From: Ottelia alismoides
Lineage: Eukaryota; Streptophyta; Magnoliopsida; Alismatales; Hydrocharitaceae
Reading direction: 5' to 3'
Length of the DNA stretch: 64,000 bases
Assembly (NCBI GenBank): GCA_037367405.1
Contig: JAZKJV010003377.1
Span: forward strand, 434,001 to 498,000
Shown here: positions 1 through 11,439 of the stretch, piece after piece
Numbering within the stretch: position 1 is the stretch's first letter
Layout: the number at the start of each line of letters is the position of its first letter
The notes under the pieces: generated by a model
Told to the model about the DNA's origin: nothing
What the model saw: only the letters and a program-made list of their open reading frames with translations
Databases searched by the model: none
Position numbers and translations under genes: made by a program

Positions 1-3000
1 AATTGACCTCAAATCAATTAACTTTCAAAAATAAAGTTGTAAATAAAATGTGTTCTAATTAATAAAAATAATTGTATAATTAATACCGAATAAAAGCAAC
101 CACACTTGGAAAAAAAGCCACAAAGCACTAATTGAAAGACCAATTCCATCTTCATATGAACTCAAATTGAACCAATCTCACTTCCATTGGATTCTAGATT
201 AAATTATCTTTAAAATGGATGTATTCTCATAATTTTTGGAGTTACGAGTAAAACGTTGGTTTTCTGTGGTGGTTTGTGCAGTTTTCCCATGTATTTTGTA
301 CATATTGTATTTGTATATATTTGTAAATATTTTTACTAATTATCTAAATTAAAAATAAAAACAAAATTTTTTTATTAGAAAAACTAATTTGCTCATTTAC
401 CCATGTATATATTGTCATATATGTATATAGTTGCTATTCTTAATTAACCACCATAAAAAATAAAAAAAAATAACATTTTTATTCAAATAAATAAAGTGAC
501 GAAAATACAAAAACTTTAGTTAATTTTTGTAAAGATTTTTATCTCTCTTTTTCTTTATCTAAATCCAATTTTCATCTCTCTTATCTCTTCAACCAAAATT
601 CAAAAATTCAAATTTCATTCTCTATCTTTTCTATTTATATGGCTCCTTCTCTACCATTCCAACTCGATCAATCTTTGGTGAGAGGAGCCCGATCTCCGAG
701 AGTCTTCTTTTCGTAGAAGGGTGCCTAGCCTCTGAGTCATCCGGTGACAGCGCGTCAGCCTTCGTCGAGGTGATCAAGGTCTTATCCGCTCCTAAGGTGA
801 GATCCATCATCATTTTCTCTTATTTGTATCCTAGATTAATCGTAGATTTATTTTCTCGCATTTTCTCTTCGTTGTCAATTTTTTATGTAGATCTTAGAAT
901 CGCCACCATCACGATTTAATCTGCCACTGACTCGAGTTTTCATCTCATAATCTCGATCTCTCCGCGTTCTTTTTCTACCTCATGTAATCTCTCACTTCTG
1001 GTCGCGTACGATGACCGGATCTCCAGATCCATTCCATTATGACCGAAGATATGGATCTCTCTTCCATATCACAAGATCCTCCCATTCGCATCCTCCTTTG
1101 TATATAAATAAAATATATAAAAAACAAATAAAAATTATAATTGTTTTTTTCTCCTATCTCTCACATTTGTTTTGCAGGAAAATTTAAAAAAATATAAAAA
1201 ATTAGAAAAAAAACATTTTTACTCCTGTTTTTTTCCCTGTTTTGAAAAAATAAAAAAATAATAATTTTCTACTCGTTTTTTACATTTTTTATTAAAAATA
1301 TTAAAAACTAAAAAACAAAAAAATGGAACAGCGGCGCCGCCAGCAGGCGTCCTTCCCCCCTCTACAGCGGCGATCAGCCTGTGCCAGCACGGCAGCCCTT
1401 GGTTGCGATCATCGCCGGCCCTCCGCACTCCGTAGAAACACATCCGCGCGTCCACAGCTCCACCTAACCTAGCCGCCCGCAACCGGGCAGACCAATCCTC
1501 CGTCGCCATCGCATGCCTCCACCCAGCGGGACCTCCTTCCACGTCCATCCGATCGGTTGCGAGGGATCAGTGCCACCGCCCAGCCCACCGGCCTTCTGCC
1601 TGCCCGCGCTCAGCCTGCGGCGGTGCCGCTATTCCTCCTCTGCCTTAACGTCCCTACGCTCTCGCGGCGACCCGCAATAGGCAACGTCTTCCGCCCGATT
1701 CCTCCCGCCGCAGAGCCTCGCCCGCCACGCAAATCCACGGCACCGTGGTGTCCTCCGCCAGCCCCACATCAATCCTCTCCACCGAGCAAGGCAGAAATCG
1801 CATGCCCCTCCGACATGTTCCTGCACTTGTTCCGCCACTCCAGTACGACGGCCTCGCGAGGCGGCGCGCTTCCAGCGGCCACATCTGACCGCCCAAGCGC
1901 GCAGCTCGCTCGATCGTCACCACGCCTATGCAAATCTGAATGACAATGGCGGCTCCGCACCCCCTCCCCATTGGCCCTATCGAGGCGGCGGTGCCTCCCT
2001 TGCTGTCTTGAAGAAGATACAAAATGAAGGAACCCTAGGGATTAATAAAATATTTTGGGCAAATATCTGAAAATCATGTGGGAGTTAATAACATTGCGAA
2101 GAAGCCCAACACTCCAGAGCTTATCACGTACGTCGCACATGTGCCCTAAGTAATTTGCAATTCTGCCCCCACCTTTTATTGTTATTATTGTGTTAATGCA
2201 AAAACTTTGAATATTTACAATTCAGTCCATATGCTTCCAGACAATAATTTGCTCGCTCTCTTTGGATGAAATAAATGTTTTTATTATTCTAAAAATTCTG
2301 TAAAAAATCGTGTTTGCTCTGCTATGTTCCTAAATATTGTATAAATTTTCATAGCATTTTATTGACATTTGATATTTTTAAAAATTCAAAAATTGTGTCT
2401 TTTTTCGTTCAGAAATTCAAAAATTCAAAAAACAATTTGAATATTACTCCAAAAATTCTAAAAAATAGGGTAGTTTTATTTTATTCTTTTTATTTCTGTC
2501 CAAATTTCGTGCATTAATTATTTATAAAACCTAAAAAATGAAAAATACTAAAAAATTTATAAAAATCATAAAAAAATCTACAAAAATCCAAAAAACTAGA
2601 TTTCAGTCTCTGTTTTAGATAGTTGTCCTCATTTTATCAGAAAAATAATTGCTAGGAGTTTTGGGCACTTAAAATATTTTTAATTGCAAATTACTCCAGG
2701 ATGTGCATTGCTTCTCAGTTTTGTCACTATTTGATTTTTAAAAAAATATAAAAACATTTGAAAATTTCACAAAAAATCTCAAAAATATTTCAAAATCTTT
2801 AAAACCCAAAATTATTTTCTCTGGATTTTTCTGACATTTTTGATATAACTGAAAATTACAAAAAGAGATGGTGTACGGATTTCGTATTGTGTGCCTATTG
2901 TTTTCTAAATAATAAAATTGTAAAATTAAAATCACTAAAAGTTGAAAATCAGAAATAAAACAAATAAAAATAAAAAATTTTGAAAAAATAAAAAGAGGAA

Positions 3001-3240
3001 AATTCCATAAAACCAAGATAGTTTGCTTTTGAGATTCCTACTTTTCTCTTAATTGATTTTGATCGATTATTTGAATAACCCTCGGGAATTGTAGCCTCTT
3101 TGAGTTTGATCCTGTCTGTTATACAGGTAAATAAGTAGCGAAAAAAAGAAAAAAGGATTGTTTGTTTGTCACGGTATTTTTGGGGATAGCAACGTCCACT
3201 ATATCAATAATTATTGATCCTCGTGAATAACATGCCAACA
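1..3240 (+). repeat. LTR (3' part) of Athila/Tat-like gypsy element A
   Basis: This is AT-rich sequence with one GC-rich block at about 1322-1985 and no credible coding frame. It ends in ...CCAACA, then AAA, then a tRNA-Asp primer site, which is the normal arrangement at the 3' end of a 5' LTR. The final part (about 3045-3135, including a stretch like TTGTAGCCTCTTTGAGTTTG) matches the reverse complement of about 11580-11660 in element B, so A and B belong to related families. The left end of the LTR is not visible. The short frames in the GC-rich block overlap on both strands and show no domain. That this is an LTR is inferred from its position and its match to B. Confidence 0.6.
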
Positions 3241-3243
3241 AAA

Positions 3244-3262
3244 TGGTGTCGCTGCTGGGGAT
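3244..3262 (+). other. Primer-binding site, tRNA-Asp type (element A)
   Basis: TGGTGTCGCTGCTGGGGAT differs at 4 of 19 positions from the complement of the plant tRNA-Asp 3' end (TGGCGCCGTTGCCGGGGAT), the usual primer of Athila/Tat gypsy elements. It lies three bases after the LTR's terminal CA. The element's interior is lost about 45 bases further on, where copia-1 begins. Confidence 0.7.
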
Positions 3263-3307
3263 ATAAAATAAAAAAATTCAAAAACCCCAAATTTTCTGGG
3301 TCAACAG

Positions 3308-3745
3308 CAAGTAAGCTGGAATCTCACACTCATGAGTGCTACTTCATTGGGTATGTTAAGGATGGTATTAAATATCAACTTTATGACCCTGAGACCCAGA
3401 AGGTTTCTCTAGATATGTGAAATTTCTGGAGGATGATTTCCTTAAAGGTCAAGACAAAAGTGAAGTAGAGGAACTCATTGAGTCCCCTGTGGATTTTAAG
3501 CTTCCTGAACTGAAACTAAAGAGATAAATAAAGATGAAACACCCATACATCTTCGAAGGAGTTTGAGGGTGGTTGCACCACCTGAAAGGTACGGATTCCA
3601 TGTGTCAGGTGAAACTGACAATGATCCAGCTTCATTTGATGAAGCACTTGCGGATCATGACATGGATAGATGGATGCTAGCAATGAAATCAAAGATTGAC
3701 TCCATGCATAAGAATGGTGTAAGGACTCCAAAGGTCCACCTAAAG
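3308..3745 (+). pseudogene. copia-1 integrase C-terminus and integrase-RT linker, broken
   Basis: The first frame (to the TGA at 3418) carries the copia post-integrase motif ECYFIGYVKDG followed by YDPETQKV, where family members read on into a charged linker. After the stop, pieces of that linker are recognisable in shifting frames, for example a D-M-D-R-W-M-L-A-M-K-S block near 3660-3695, which leads into RT in the other copies. Several stops and frame changes mean no linker protein could be made. The integrase catalytic core that should precede it is missing. Confidence 0.75.
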
Positions 3746-4683
3746 GGGTAAAACCCATTGGGTGTAAATGGATCTTCAAGAGAAAGAGGGGACCTGATGG
3801 GAAAGTAGAGACCTTCAGGGCGCGGCTCATAGCCAAGGGCTACACACAGAGAGAAGTCATCGACTACGATGAGAAATTATCGCCTGTAGCTATGCTTAAT
3901 TCCATCAGGGCACTACTAATTATAGTTGCATCTCATGACTACGGCATCTGACAGATGGACGTCAAGACAGTTTTCCTTAATGGATACCTCAAGGAGGATA
4001 TCTATATGGAGAAACCCAAGGGCTTTATAACTAAGGAAGGTAAAGTATACAAGCTGAAGAAATCCATCTATGGGATCAAACAAGCTTCCTGTATCTAGAA
4101 CATCATATTTGATGAAACCATAAAGAGTTATGATTTTGTGCAGAATTTTGTGTGTATAAGAAGCTTAGTGGGAGCACCATTGTATTCATTGTACTTTACG
4201 TAGATGGCATCCTTATCATTGGGAATGATATAGGGATGACGACTAGTGTTATTGGCTATCTCATACCTTCGAGATGAATGATCTTGAAGAAGCCTCTTAC
4301 ATTTTGGGTCTGAAACTATTCAAAAATCGAGAAAAGAGTATATTGGGATTATCACAACATGGGTACATTATGAAAATTTTGGAACACTTCCATATGGAAA
4401 ATTCCAAGGAAGGTTTCCTTCCCTTAAGACATGGTATCCACCTATCTAAAGGGATGGCTCTTCAAAGTGTTGAGGAAAAGAAAGTCATGGCTAGATTCCC
4501 ATATGCATCAGCTGTAGGAAGCTTAATGTACACCATGATGTGTAAAAGGACAAATATCTGCCATGCACTGGGAGTGGGAAGTCATTACAAATCCTGTTAT
4601 GGAGAACAATACTGGATTGCAGTGAAGAACATTTTCAAGTATCATAGATGGAGCAGATTAAATCGTGGTCTATGGAGATGGTG
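3716..4683 (+). pseudogene. copia-1 reverse transcriptase, broken
   Basis: This is the RNA-directed DNA polymerase domain of a copia Pol polyprotein. The start matches the family's KPIGCKW motif, shifted by a frame change. M-D-V-K-T-x-F-L-N-G is visible near 3956-3985, and the catalytic box near 4194-4220 reads LYVDGILIIGN. The usual box is YVDD, and here the second catalytic aspartate is glycine; copia-3 keeps YVDD. The longest open part (4274-4684) holds the C-terminal thumb-type region with LGLKLF, GLSQHGY and a damaged C-T-R-P-D-I motif reading CKRTNI. Stops and frameshifts throughout make it a relic. Confidence 0.85.
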
Positions 4684-4699
4684 ATCTCCTACTCTTGGG

Positions 4700-5134
4700 A
4701 TAACATATTCAGACTTCCAGTCAGATATTGATGGTCAAAAGTCGACATCAGGGTTTGTGTTCCTGTTGAACGGTGGTGCTATGAGCTGGAGAAGCAAGAA
4801 GCAGGACACTACGGTAGATTCAACCAGAGAAGCCGAATACATTGTTGCATCAGATGTTGCAAAGGAGGCGGTGTTGTTGTGCAAGTTCATTCTAGAACTT
4901 GGCGTAGTTTCCTTTAATACTCCCATCCCGATATTCTACGATAACACGAGAGCTATTTCCCAGGTGAAGGAACCCAGATGGCATCAAAAGATCAAGCACA
5001 TGGAAAGGAAATTCCACATCATTTGGGAGATTCAAAAGCGTGGTGACATCATCATCACCAAGGTGGCCTCTGCCGACAACATTGTTGATTCCCTTACCAA
5101 ACATTTGACACAGAAGGGTTTCGCCATCGTGTAA
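4700..5134 (+). pseudogene. copia-1 RNase H domain, largely open
   Basis: This is the C-terminal RNase H domain, which removes the RNA strand of the RNA:DNA hybrid. A clean frame from 4757 to the TAA at 5132-5134 carries FLLNGGAMSWRSKKQ, the S-T-R-E-A-E-Y motif holding a catalytic Glu, the Y-D-N-T segment, and H-x-K-H-M-E-R-K-F-H near the end. The stop falls about 50 bases before the polypurine tract, so the true C-terminus is kept. The upstream part, including the first catalytic Asp (Y-S-D), is in another frame near 4700-4735. It is a fragment of the dead Pol polyprotein. Confidence 0.85.
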
Positions 5135-5177
5135 TGAGTATGGGTTTAAGGATTGTATCAAATGGTTCTGAGGGCTA

Positions 5178-5186
5178 GTGGGAGAT
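5178..5186 (+). other. Polypurine tract of copia-1
   Basis: GTGGGAGAT directly abuts the LTR start TGTTAGCC. This is the standard copia plus-strand primer. The same tract occurs in reverse complement next to the copia-2 and copia-3 3' LTRs. Confidence 0.85.
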
Positions 5187-7646
5187 TGTTAGCCATGTGA
5201 GCCCAAGGCGAACCATTCATGGAATAAATGTTATTGTAATGTTTGATTTATCAATAAAAGTTATTAGTTATTTCACTCCCCATCTGAGATTAAATGAATG
5301 AATGCACTATAAGGTCCCTCTATACAATCAGGGTTATGTACCATGGCCATCTTAATGATCATACAGTTATTGATTCAATAGGTGAATCATAGAGGCTGGT
5401 GCTTGGATGAATATCTAGCGAGTTAGATTGAGGACTCAGCAAGCACCGTCAAATAATTGTTAAGAGATGATCTCCAGCCAGAGTAGGAGAAGACAATCCT
5501 TTCTCATTAGGATGATATATGACCGACCTCTTGATGTAGGTCCTCTGCATGGGAATAGAGATTCAGAGGTGTCAGATTAGTTAGGTCAAAGAGTTTACTT
5601 AATGAGATCGAGATAACCAAGTCTTATGTCATATACTATCACGATATAGACACACATCCTCTGACCAGAGACAGATGTGTTACTATATGTCTAAGTATGT
5701 ACATTTGGCAGACCGATATGTTGATTGCATAATCAAGGTCTATACACCGGCAAACTAGTGTGGATATCATAGCATATGAATGATACGATCTCTTGACGTG
5801 ATCATACATGTTCACTTGTGAACCAGAAGATATGAGCTCACTTATGAGGTATTATGACCGATCAAATTCCATGCATGGTCGTTGTGCTTTGGAAGCATGA
5901 CAAGAATTTGAATGTATGATATATTCTTTTGGAAAGCATATGATCGATACCAACCCCAATGCCAAATGAGAAACTTGATAATGGAACCCTGAAGTTGGCA
6001 GTATAATTGATCTTTATCTTCAGGTTTATTATACATCTTCTAGTATGTAATATGTAAAGGAAGTAGGAATACCTGAGGGTGATGTGATGATAAACGAGTG
6101 TATAACGATGCTTCCATTCCGAAGGAGTGATGAAACTGGTCTTATTTTAGTGACTCCTCTCTATAGAGAAAGTGATCTGTTCTTGGTCCAAATGTTGGAC
6201 AATTATCTTAATGTGATTCGGATGCAATGAGAAGATTAGATTTGCGGTCTTGATTTAATCAAGCATATATGAGAGGTCCATGAAATCTGGAATTGAGATG
6301 TGTTCTCAATATCCAAGTCACTATAAGTGGAACATACAATCGCCTTGTCTTTATCTTCAAGTATCTGTGGAGAAAATGCATTATTCTTGAAAGAGTTCGA
6401 GAATAATTCCATTATTAGATTATATCTATGCATTGAGAAATGTATAATTAAATGTGATTTAATTATTATGGATAAGAATAATGCAGATAGCATTATCCAA
6501 TTATTCATATATATATATATATTATAAATGTGATTTATAATGTATTAGAGAGATCCTGTTGTGATTTATATTTGTTGGTTAATTATTGATGTGAATTGGA
6601 TTCACATTGGATAATTAATTGAAAATATAATTTACATTGTATTTTAGGTTGTGAATGTGATTTACAAATTTCCAATGGCATGATTGCAATGTTCACAAGA
6701 TAATTATGAATTATTTTTATGAGATAATTTACAACAAGTGTTGTTGTAAATATTGGAGATTTCATGAGTTAATATAATCTCGTGGATTGGAGGAAGATTG
6801 CCACCTTCCAACTTGAGGAGGTGGATGACCACCATGTCCCAAATTGAATAGGTGGTCCCCCCCTTTAGAGATGAGGGCAATCTCCTTCCTAATTATCTCC
6901 AAGATTGATTGATTTAATTTGTAATTAATTTATATTAATTATTCAATATATATTTAATTTAAGTTACACTATTGATTTGTATTTTTACAACAAGATCACG
7001 GCCATTGAAAGAAACACAAATTAATATCATCCATTGATTTTGTGTTGTACACGGATTGAGATACATGGACTCCCAAATACTTTATAATAAGAGGAACCCC
7101 TTGCTGTTCAAGTTACAACATCAATTGCTCTCTCTCTCTCTCCCTCATTCCCATTCCATCCATCTCTCTCTCTCCCTTGAGTGGTCATCCACTCTAACCC
7201 TAGAAGACAAGATCACCGCCATCATCACATCGTCGTTGTGCTGTCTCTTCGACTACTCTTGGATCTCCATCTTCTTTGGTGTGTCTTGCTCCTGAAGAAG
7301 ATGTTTGATCTTGTGAGATGAGATTAGGAGTTCCATCGCTTGGATTGAGAGAAGCATGCGATTCATCTCCGTGCTCGCAAGTGTCTCCTTCAACAGATCA
7401 GACTTGAGATAGGAGGTGTCTTTGTTTGGAGACTCAATCACAACCATGCTACAAGAGGTATTCCTTTATCTTGTACGTGGTATAGATGAAACGATCTGAG
7501 AAGTGTTCTTGGATCATGTGGTTTCATCAATTAAAATTTTTAAATTCCGTTGCACCGAGCAACTAGTACGACTAGTCGCTCTCGATCGCAAATGATGAGA
7601 TCCTCAAGCTTTCGTGATGCACTTATGAATTCTCCCATATCCTTCA
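5187..7646 (+). repeat. 3' LTR of copia-1 (2460 bp)
   Basis: It begins TGTTAGCCATGTGAGCCC immediately after the polypurine tract and ends CATATCCTTCA. Both ends match the LTRs of copia-2, -3 and -4 in reverse complement. The U3 part (about 5187-7080) is AT-rich with many short inverted repeats. A TATA-like TATAATAA lies at about 7083, followed by a CT-rich stretch. The final approximately 400 bp carry the conserved R/U5 sequence. Confidence 0.92.
6728..6750 (+). repeat. 23-bp covarying palindrome in copia-1 LTR
   Basis: TTTACAACAA, loop GTG, TTGTTGTAAA. Perfect 10-bp arms. The equivalent site in other copies keeps pairing with different bases (see findings). Confidence 0.8.
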
Positions 7647-7694
7647 CTTAAGGAGTGGCATCTCTAGAAATATGGTAGGTAAGATCTAAACCAC

Positions 7695-10058
7695 TCAAGG
7701 ATTATATAGGGTTGTTTTTAATTTTTGGATTTTATTGGTTTTATTCAATGAAAAAGGAAATGGCGCAGAATCAAAAGAAACATTCAAATGGTCATTTAGA
7801 TTATTTAAAACAGGATCCTCATGTACATTCGGATAACTAGAATCAGTCTGTATCCAAAACATGGGTAGAAGAAACAAAATCAAAAATAGAATGGGTTTCT
7901 GCTGTGGGGGAAAAAGGAGATTACGCGATGGGTGTGGACTCCCTCTCTATTGACGGTGAACTACATCTGATTGTAGAAGGTGAAGGTGATGGTGGTGAAG
8001 AAGAAGATGGCGAAACTCCATGCTTGGGTGCTGCTACATTGGGTCTTTGCACTGATGGTGGAGAAAATGATGTGGAAGGTGAAGCTCTCTCACTGGCTTG
8101 ATCTCCCAATCCCAATGGTTGTAAAGGAATTTGCAATCTCCTACTGCTCCTAAGATGAATGGTGTTAGATAAACATGTAAAATGAAGGGTCGTACCTATC
8201 TCAGGTGTGGATGGATCATGGGCTACCTGCTCCTTGCATCTGATGTTGTCAGCATTGGTTTCGACCTATTTTGGTATCAGTGTCTTTGAGGTGGTCAGAT
8301 TGTCAAGCCTCTGAGTAAGATCATTCATGTTCTTCATTGATAGATCTAACTGATCGACTGCAAGATTAACCGAAGGTGCCTCGGGGTACTCAATGACAGG
8401 ATGTCATTGAGACTAGTAGTGAGGAGGTTCTTGGTATTCATATTGTGGCTGGTATTGAGGAGGAAGAGGATGTGAATACTATCCGTACAATACAGACTGT
8501 TGTTCGGGATAAAACTTTGGAAAATATGCAGGCTGCATCTTCTGCTGGCCATGTCTCCAGTTTTGGAAGTGAAGTGGAGACTGAAAGTGTGGCTGGAACT
8601 GTTTGTGCCGGTATTGCTGTTGTTTGCCTCCCTGAAACTAGTGGGTGGGTCTCTGACTCTACTGGGAACCCAACTGGCCTTGCCCTAATAGACAGAGCTA
8701 GTTGTGCTCTCGATCGAACCAGATACCGTTCACCTCTTGAATGAGAGGTGGAGGTGGAGAATGCTTCTCAAGAATGTATGGAACCTTCTGCTGGTAAGGT
8801 ACTATCTGGTGAGACTGCTATTGGACCTGGTCAGGAGTCTGCACATAGTAACGTGCTGAACCGTGGATGGTCCTCCAGTACTCTACTAGGTGGAAGTGGA
8901 AGAAGTCTTCTCCCAAGCAGAAGTGTTGGCTATTGCACTTGCACTCTGGCATGCGCTAATCATACTCACAAGAAGCTCCAGATGCTTCATTATCTCATCC
9001 TGCTTATCTAGGTTCTTTGCCCTCTGTTTGATCACTTGGATCTTCTCCAACTCCTAGGATCATTTCTCAATTATGTCCACTTTGGATAGGTGATTTCCTA
9101 TGATGGTCAGATCTACATTATCCACCCCATCCACATCATATGATGTTGTCATGTTGATAGCATTTTGGGGTACATAAGGAGAAGTGATGGGATTCTTCTG
9201 GAATGCATTGAAGAAGAAAGAGCTACCGAGCTATCTGCAATCCTGAAAAATCTGATATAGGACATCATTGTCCTTGTTGAAAAGACTCACCCCACAATCA
9301 GCATCTACCAGCTTCTAGTTCTCATGACTCAAACCCCCAAAGAAGTTTTGCACATGACTTGTGTTTGGAATGTCATGATGGGGGTATTTCTCCGTTAAAT
9401 CTTTGAATCTTTCCTACACCTCGTGAATAGGCTCATGGGACATTTGGGTGAAATTTGCTATCAGTGATCGCATTTGGTTGAGGCATCCTTGTGGGTAGTA
9501 CTTGCTTAGAAAAGTAGACCTCAACTCTTCCCATGTTGTGACAACTTTTCCTAAATGATTGACACGATATATGACCTTGTCCATCAAGATGAAAGGAAAC
9601 ACCGTCATCTTGACTACCTCTAACGAGATGTTAGGGAAATGGATTGTGCTGCATATGCGATCAAATTTTTCGAGGTGTACATGAGGTTCTTCATTGATAT
9701 TTCCATGGAATATGGGGAGTAAAGTTAAGATAGTGGGCTTATGCTCAAAATGCCCATGAATCATAGGAATTTGAATCCATGTATTTGTTTGTCCTGCTCC
9801 TAGATTATAAGCATCTCTAAGTGAGAGATTAGTCATTGGCTCTACATGCTCATCTCCCCCATTTCCACCTCCTCCATGGTTTCTATCATCCTCTCTCCTA
9901 GCGTGCCTCAGCTCGAGAATCATATCTCTCAATACAGCTTCAAAATAGGCATGTCTTGTCAACTGAGCCTGGATGGCTTTAATGGAGGCTAGCATGGTAT
10001 TGTTGATCTCGCTCTGCTCAGCAATGGAACCCTTGCCCTTTGGTGGCATCAAGAGCAT
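7695..10058 (-). pseudogene. gag of Athila/Tat-like element B, degraded
   Basis: Gag forms the virus-like particle of the element. A frame open from 10391 to a stop at 9414 contains a likely start at Met 10058 or 10049 (MLLMPPKGKG). It is followed by a DRN-G-G-G-G-rich stretch, S-L-R-D-A-Y-N-L, and the capsid core with LLPIFHGNINEEPHVHL and W-E-E-L-R-S-T-F-L-S-K-Y-Y-P. Beyond the stop, homology continues in the same direction: F-F-G-G-L-S-H-E-N near 9340, a coiled-coil-like stretch L-S-M-K-N-M-N-D-L-T-Q-R-L-D-N-L near 8300, and a Gln/Pro/Tyr-rich tail around 8420-8720. Stops and frame changes throughout the tail make it nonfunctional. The last 190 bases (7695-7883) are a weak match. Confidence 0.8.
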
Positions 10059-11417
10059 TGTCTTTGTTTCTACAAGTGTAAACTGCATTGGATTAGTCTT
10101 TAAAAAGGATGGAGTCCCAGATGATAGTTCAAGATTAGAGTAAATCTTGAACAACGGATTGATCGATGAGTTGAAGGGTGAAGTGGAGAAAGCAGAATAC
10201 TCATGAAGTGAGTCTTCCTGAGTATAAGATGACTGTTTTGGAGTGTGAAATGAGTTTGCAAAGTCTGAACGAGAAATGCTCAAATATGAGATCTTTGATA
10301 TGAAGAGGCGAGATGCGAGAACACGAAGGTCAAACAAGAAGAGAACGAGAAAAAGGTGCGAATGACAGGGAAAGATCTTTAGCACTAGCAATCAAACACA
10401 ATACAAACCACCAATTCAACAATTGAACACAAGTGGAGACCGTAAGAGTTCGGTTTTTTATCTTTTCAATTTTAATTGGTGATAAATTCAATCTTGGAAA
10501 GAGTTAGTGAGCTGCTAGGTGCCAGGAATTCTCATAAAGACTGGCCCGAATTCTTACGACTAGTTGCATCCACTTCCAACCAGTATGGGTGTAAGTATAG
10601 ATCGTAAAATGTCTACTTGTGTTACTTGTGGATGGTGACAATCGTGTGGTCCTTTAACCACCCACTCTGCTAAGGGAGACAATGATTCCCTCAATGAAAA
10701 GTATATACTCATTTTTATAGAATCAGTAGTTTGAATGAAAACTCTGGAGCTTGGCTCTGTCCTAGTGTTCGTCTCTCACTCACTCTGCAAATAAATGCAA
10801 ACAATGAGGAGGTTACTCTCCCCAAAACAATGATGATTGCCCTTACGTTTAGTTTTAGGGTCGAGTTTTATTTAGTTGTCTCGGTTTTATAGAGTTATCA
10901 TTTTTTGGATTTTTTTACAATTGATCGACTACCAAATTTCTAATTTCCTTTTAATATTATATGATTGAAAACAAAGAAGGAAGTCGAAAAAGTAAATGTG
11001 TGATGAAATTCAACGATGCATGCAAGAGATAAGAGATGTGTACCTTGTCGCAACACTCTACATGCAGGGTATTCTGCACAGAAATTAAAATATAGAAATT
11101 AAACTAACCTAAATGGTACATGAAAACCGTCCTAACAGTCGGTGAAGAATCAAGCTGCCTCCGCTTTCTTAGAAGCGACGACGCTCATAAGAATGCCACC
11201 CTCGCTTGTCAGGCCCTCGCAAGAAAGACGAAACACAAGATAATGTAAGAAACATAGTTATGAAAATATGAGCAAAAAATAAATGGAAATAAATACAATG
11301 AGTATGAAAAATGAAATGAATGCAAGAAAATATAGACAAAAATAAGAGAAACAAAAAACAAGTATAAAAATCCAAGAATAGTAGGTCAAAAGAAAAATCT
11401 AACTACGCTTGTCGTGC

Positions 11418-11436
11418 CTCCTCAATAATAACACCA
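11418..11436 (-). other. Degenerate primer-binding site, tRNA-Asp type (element B)
   Basis: On the minus strand the site reads TGGTGTTATTATTGAGGA, three bases after the LTR's terminal CAACA. Against the tRNA-Asp complement all eight differences are C-to-T or G-to-A. The bases that follow (GGCACGAC) match those after element E's primer site. Confidence 0.7.
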
Positions 11437-11439
11437 TTT

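Larger units (their letters stand above)
3306..7646 (+). mobile_element. Ty1/copia retrotransposon copia-1, 5'-truncated
   Basis: Homology to the other copia copies starts abruptly near 3306, in the C-terminal part of integrase. It then runs through the linker, reverse transcriptase and RNase H into a complete 3' LTR. The 5' LTR, leader, gag, protease and integrase core are absent. The sequence left of the break is element A and the sequence right of the LTR is the interior of element B. No target-site duplication can be tested because the 5' end is missing. It is the same family as copia-2, -3 and -4, shown by shared RT/RNase H sequence and LTR ends TGTTAGCC...TATCCTTCA. Confidence 0.9.
7647..11439 (-). 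mobile_element. Interior of Athila/Tat-like gypsy element B
   Basis: Reading leftward from the primer site at 11436-11418, there is a leader of about 1.3 kb and then a gag relic. The interior is cut at 7647, where copia-1's LTR ends. No protease, RT or integrase of B is present in the window. The leader (10392-11417) contains no gene that I can support. Confidence 0.75.

Noticed and set aside
1219..2022. Several overlapping frames in a GC-rich block, both strands, as possible host genes
   Set aside because: The frames overlap in different phases, are low-complexity Pro/Ser/Ala/Arg, carry no domain, and lie where LTRs of this family have a GC-rich block.
8445..9011. Plus-strand frames at 8445-8744 and 8748-9011
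   Set aside because: They are antisense to the Gln/Pro-rich tail of element B's gag, which is recognisable on the minus strand.
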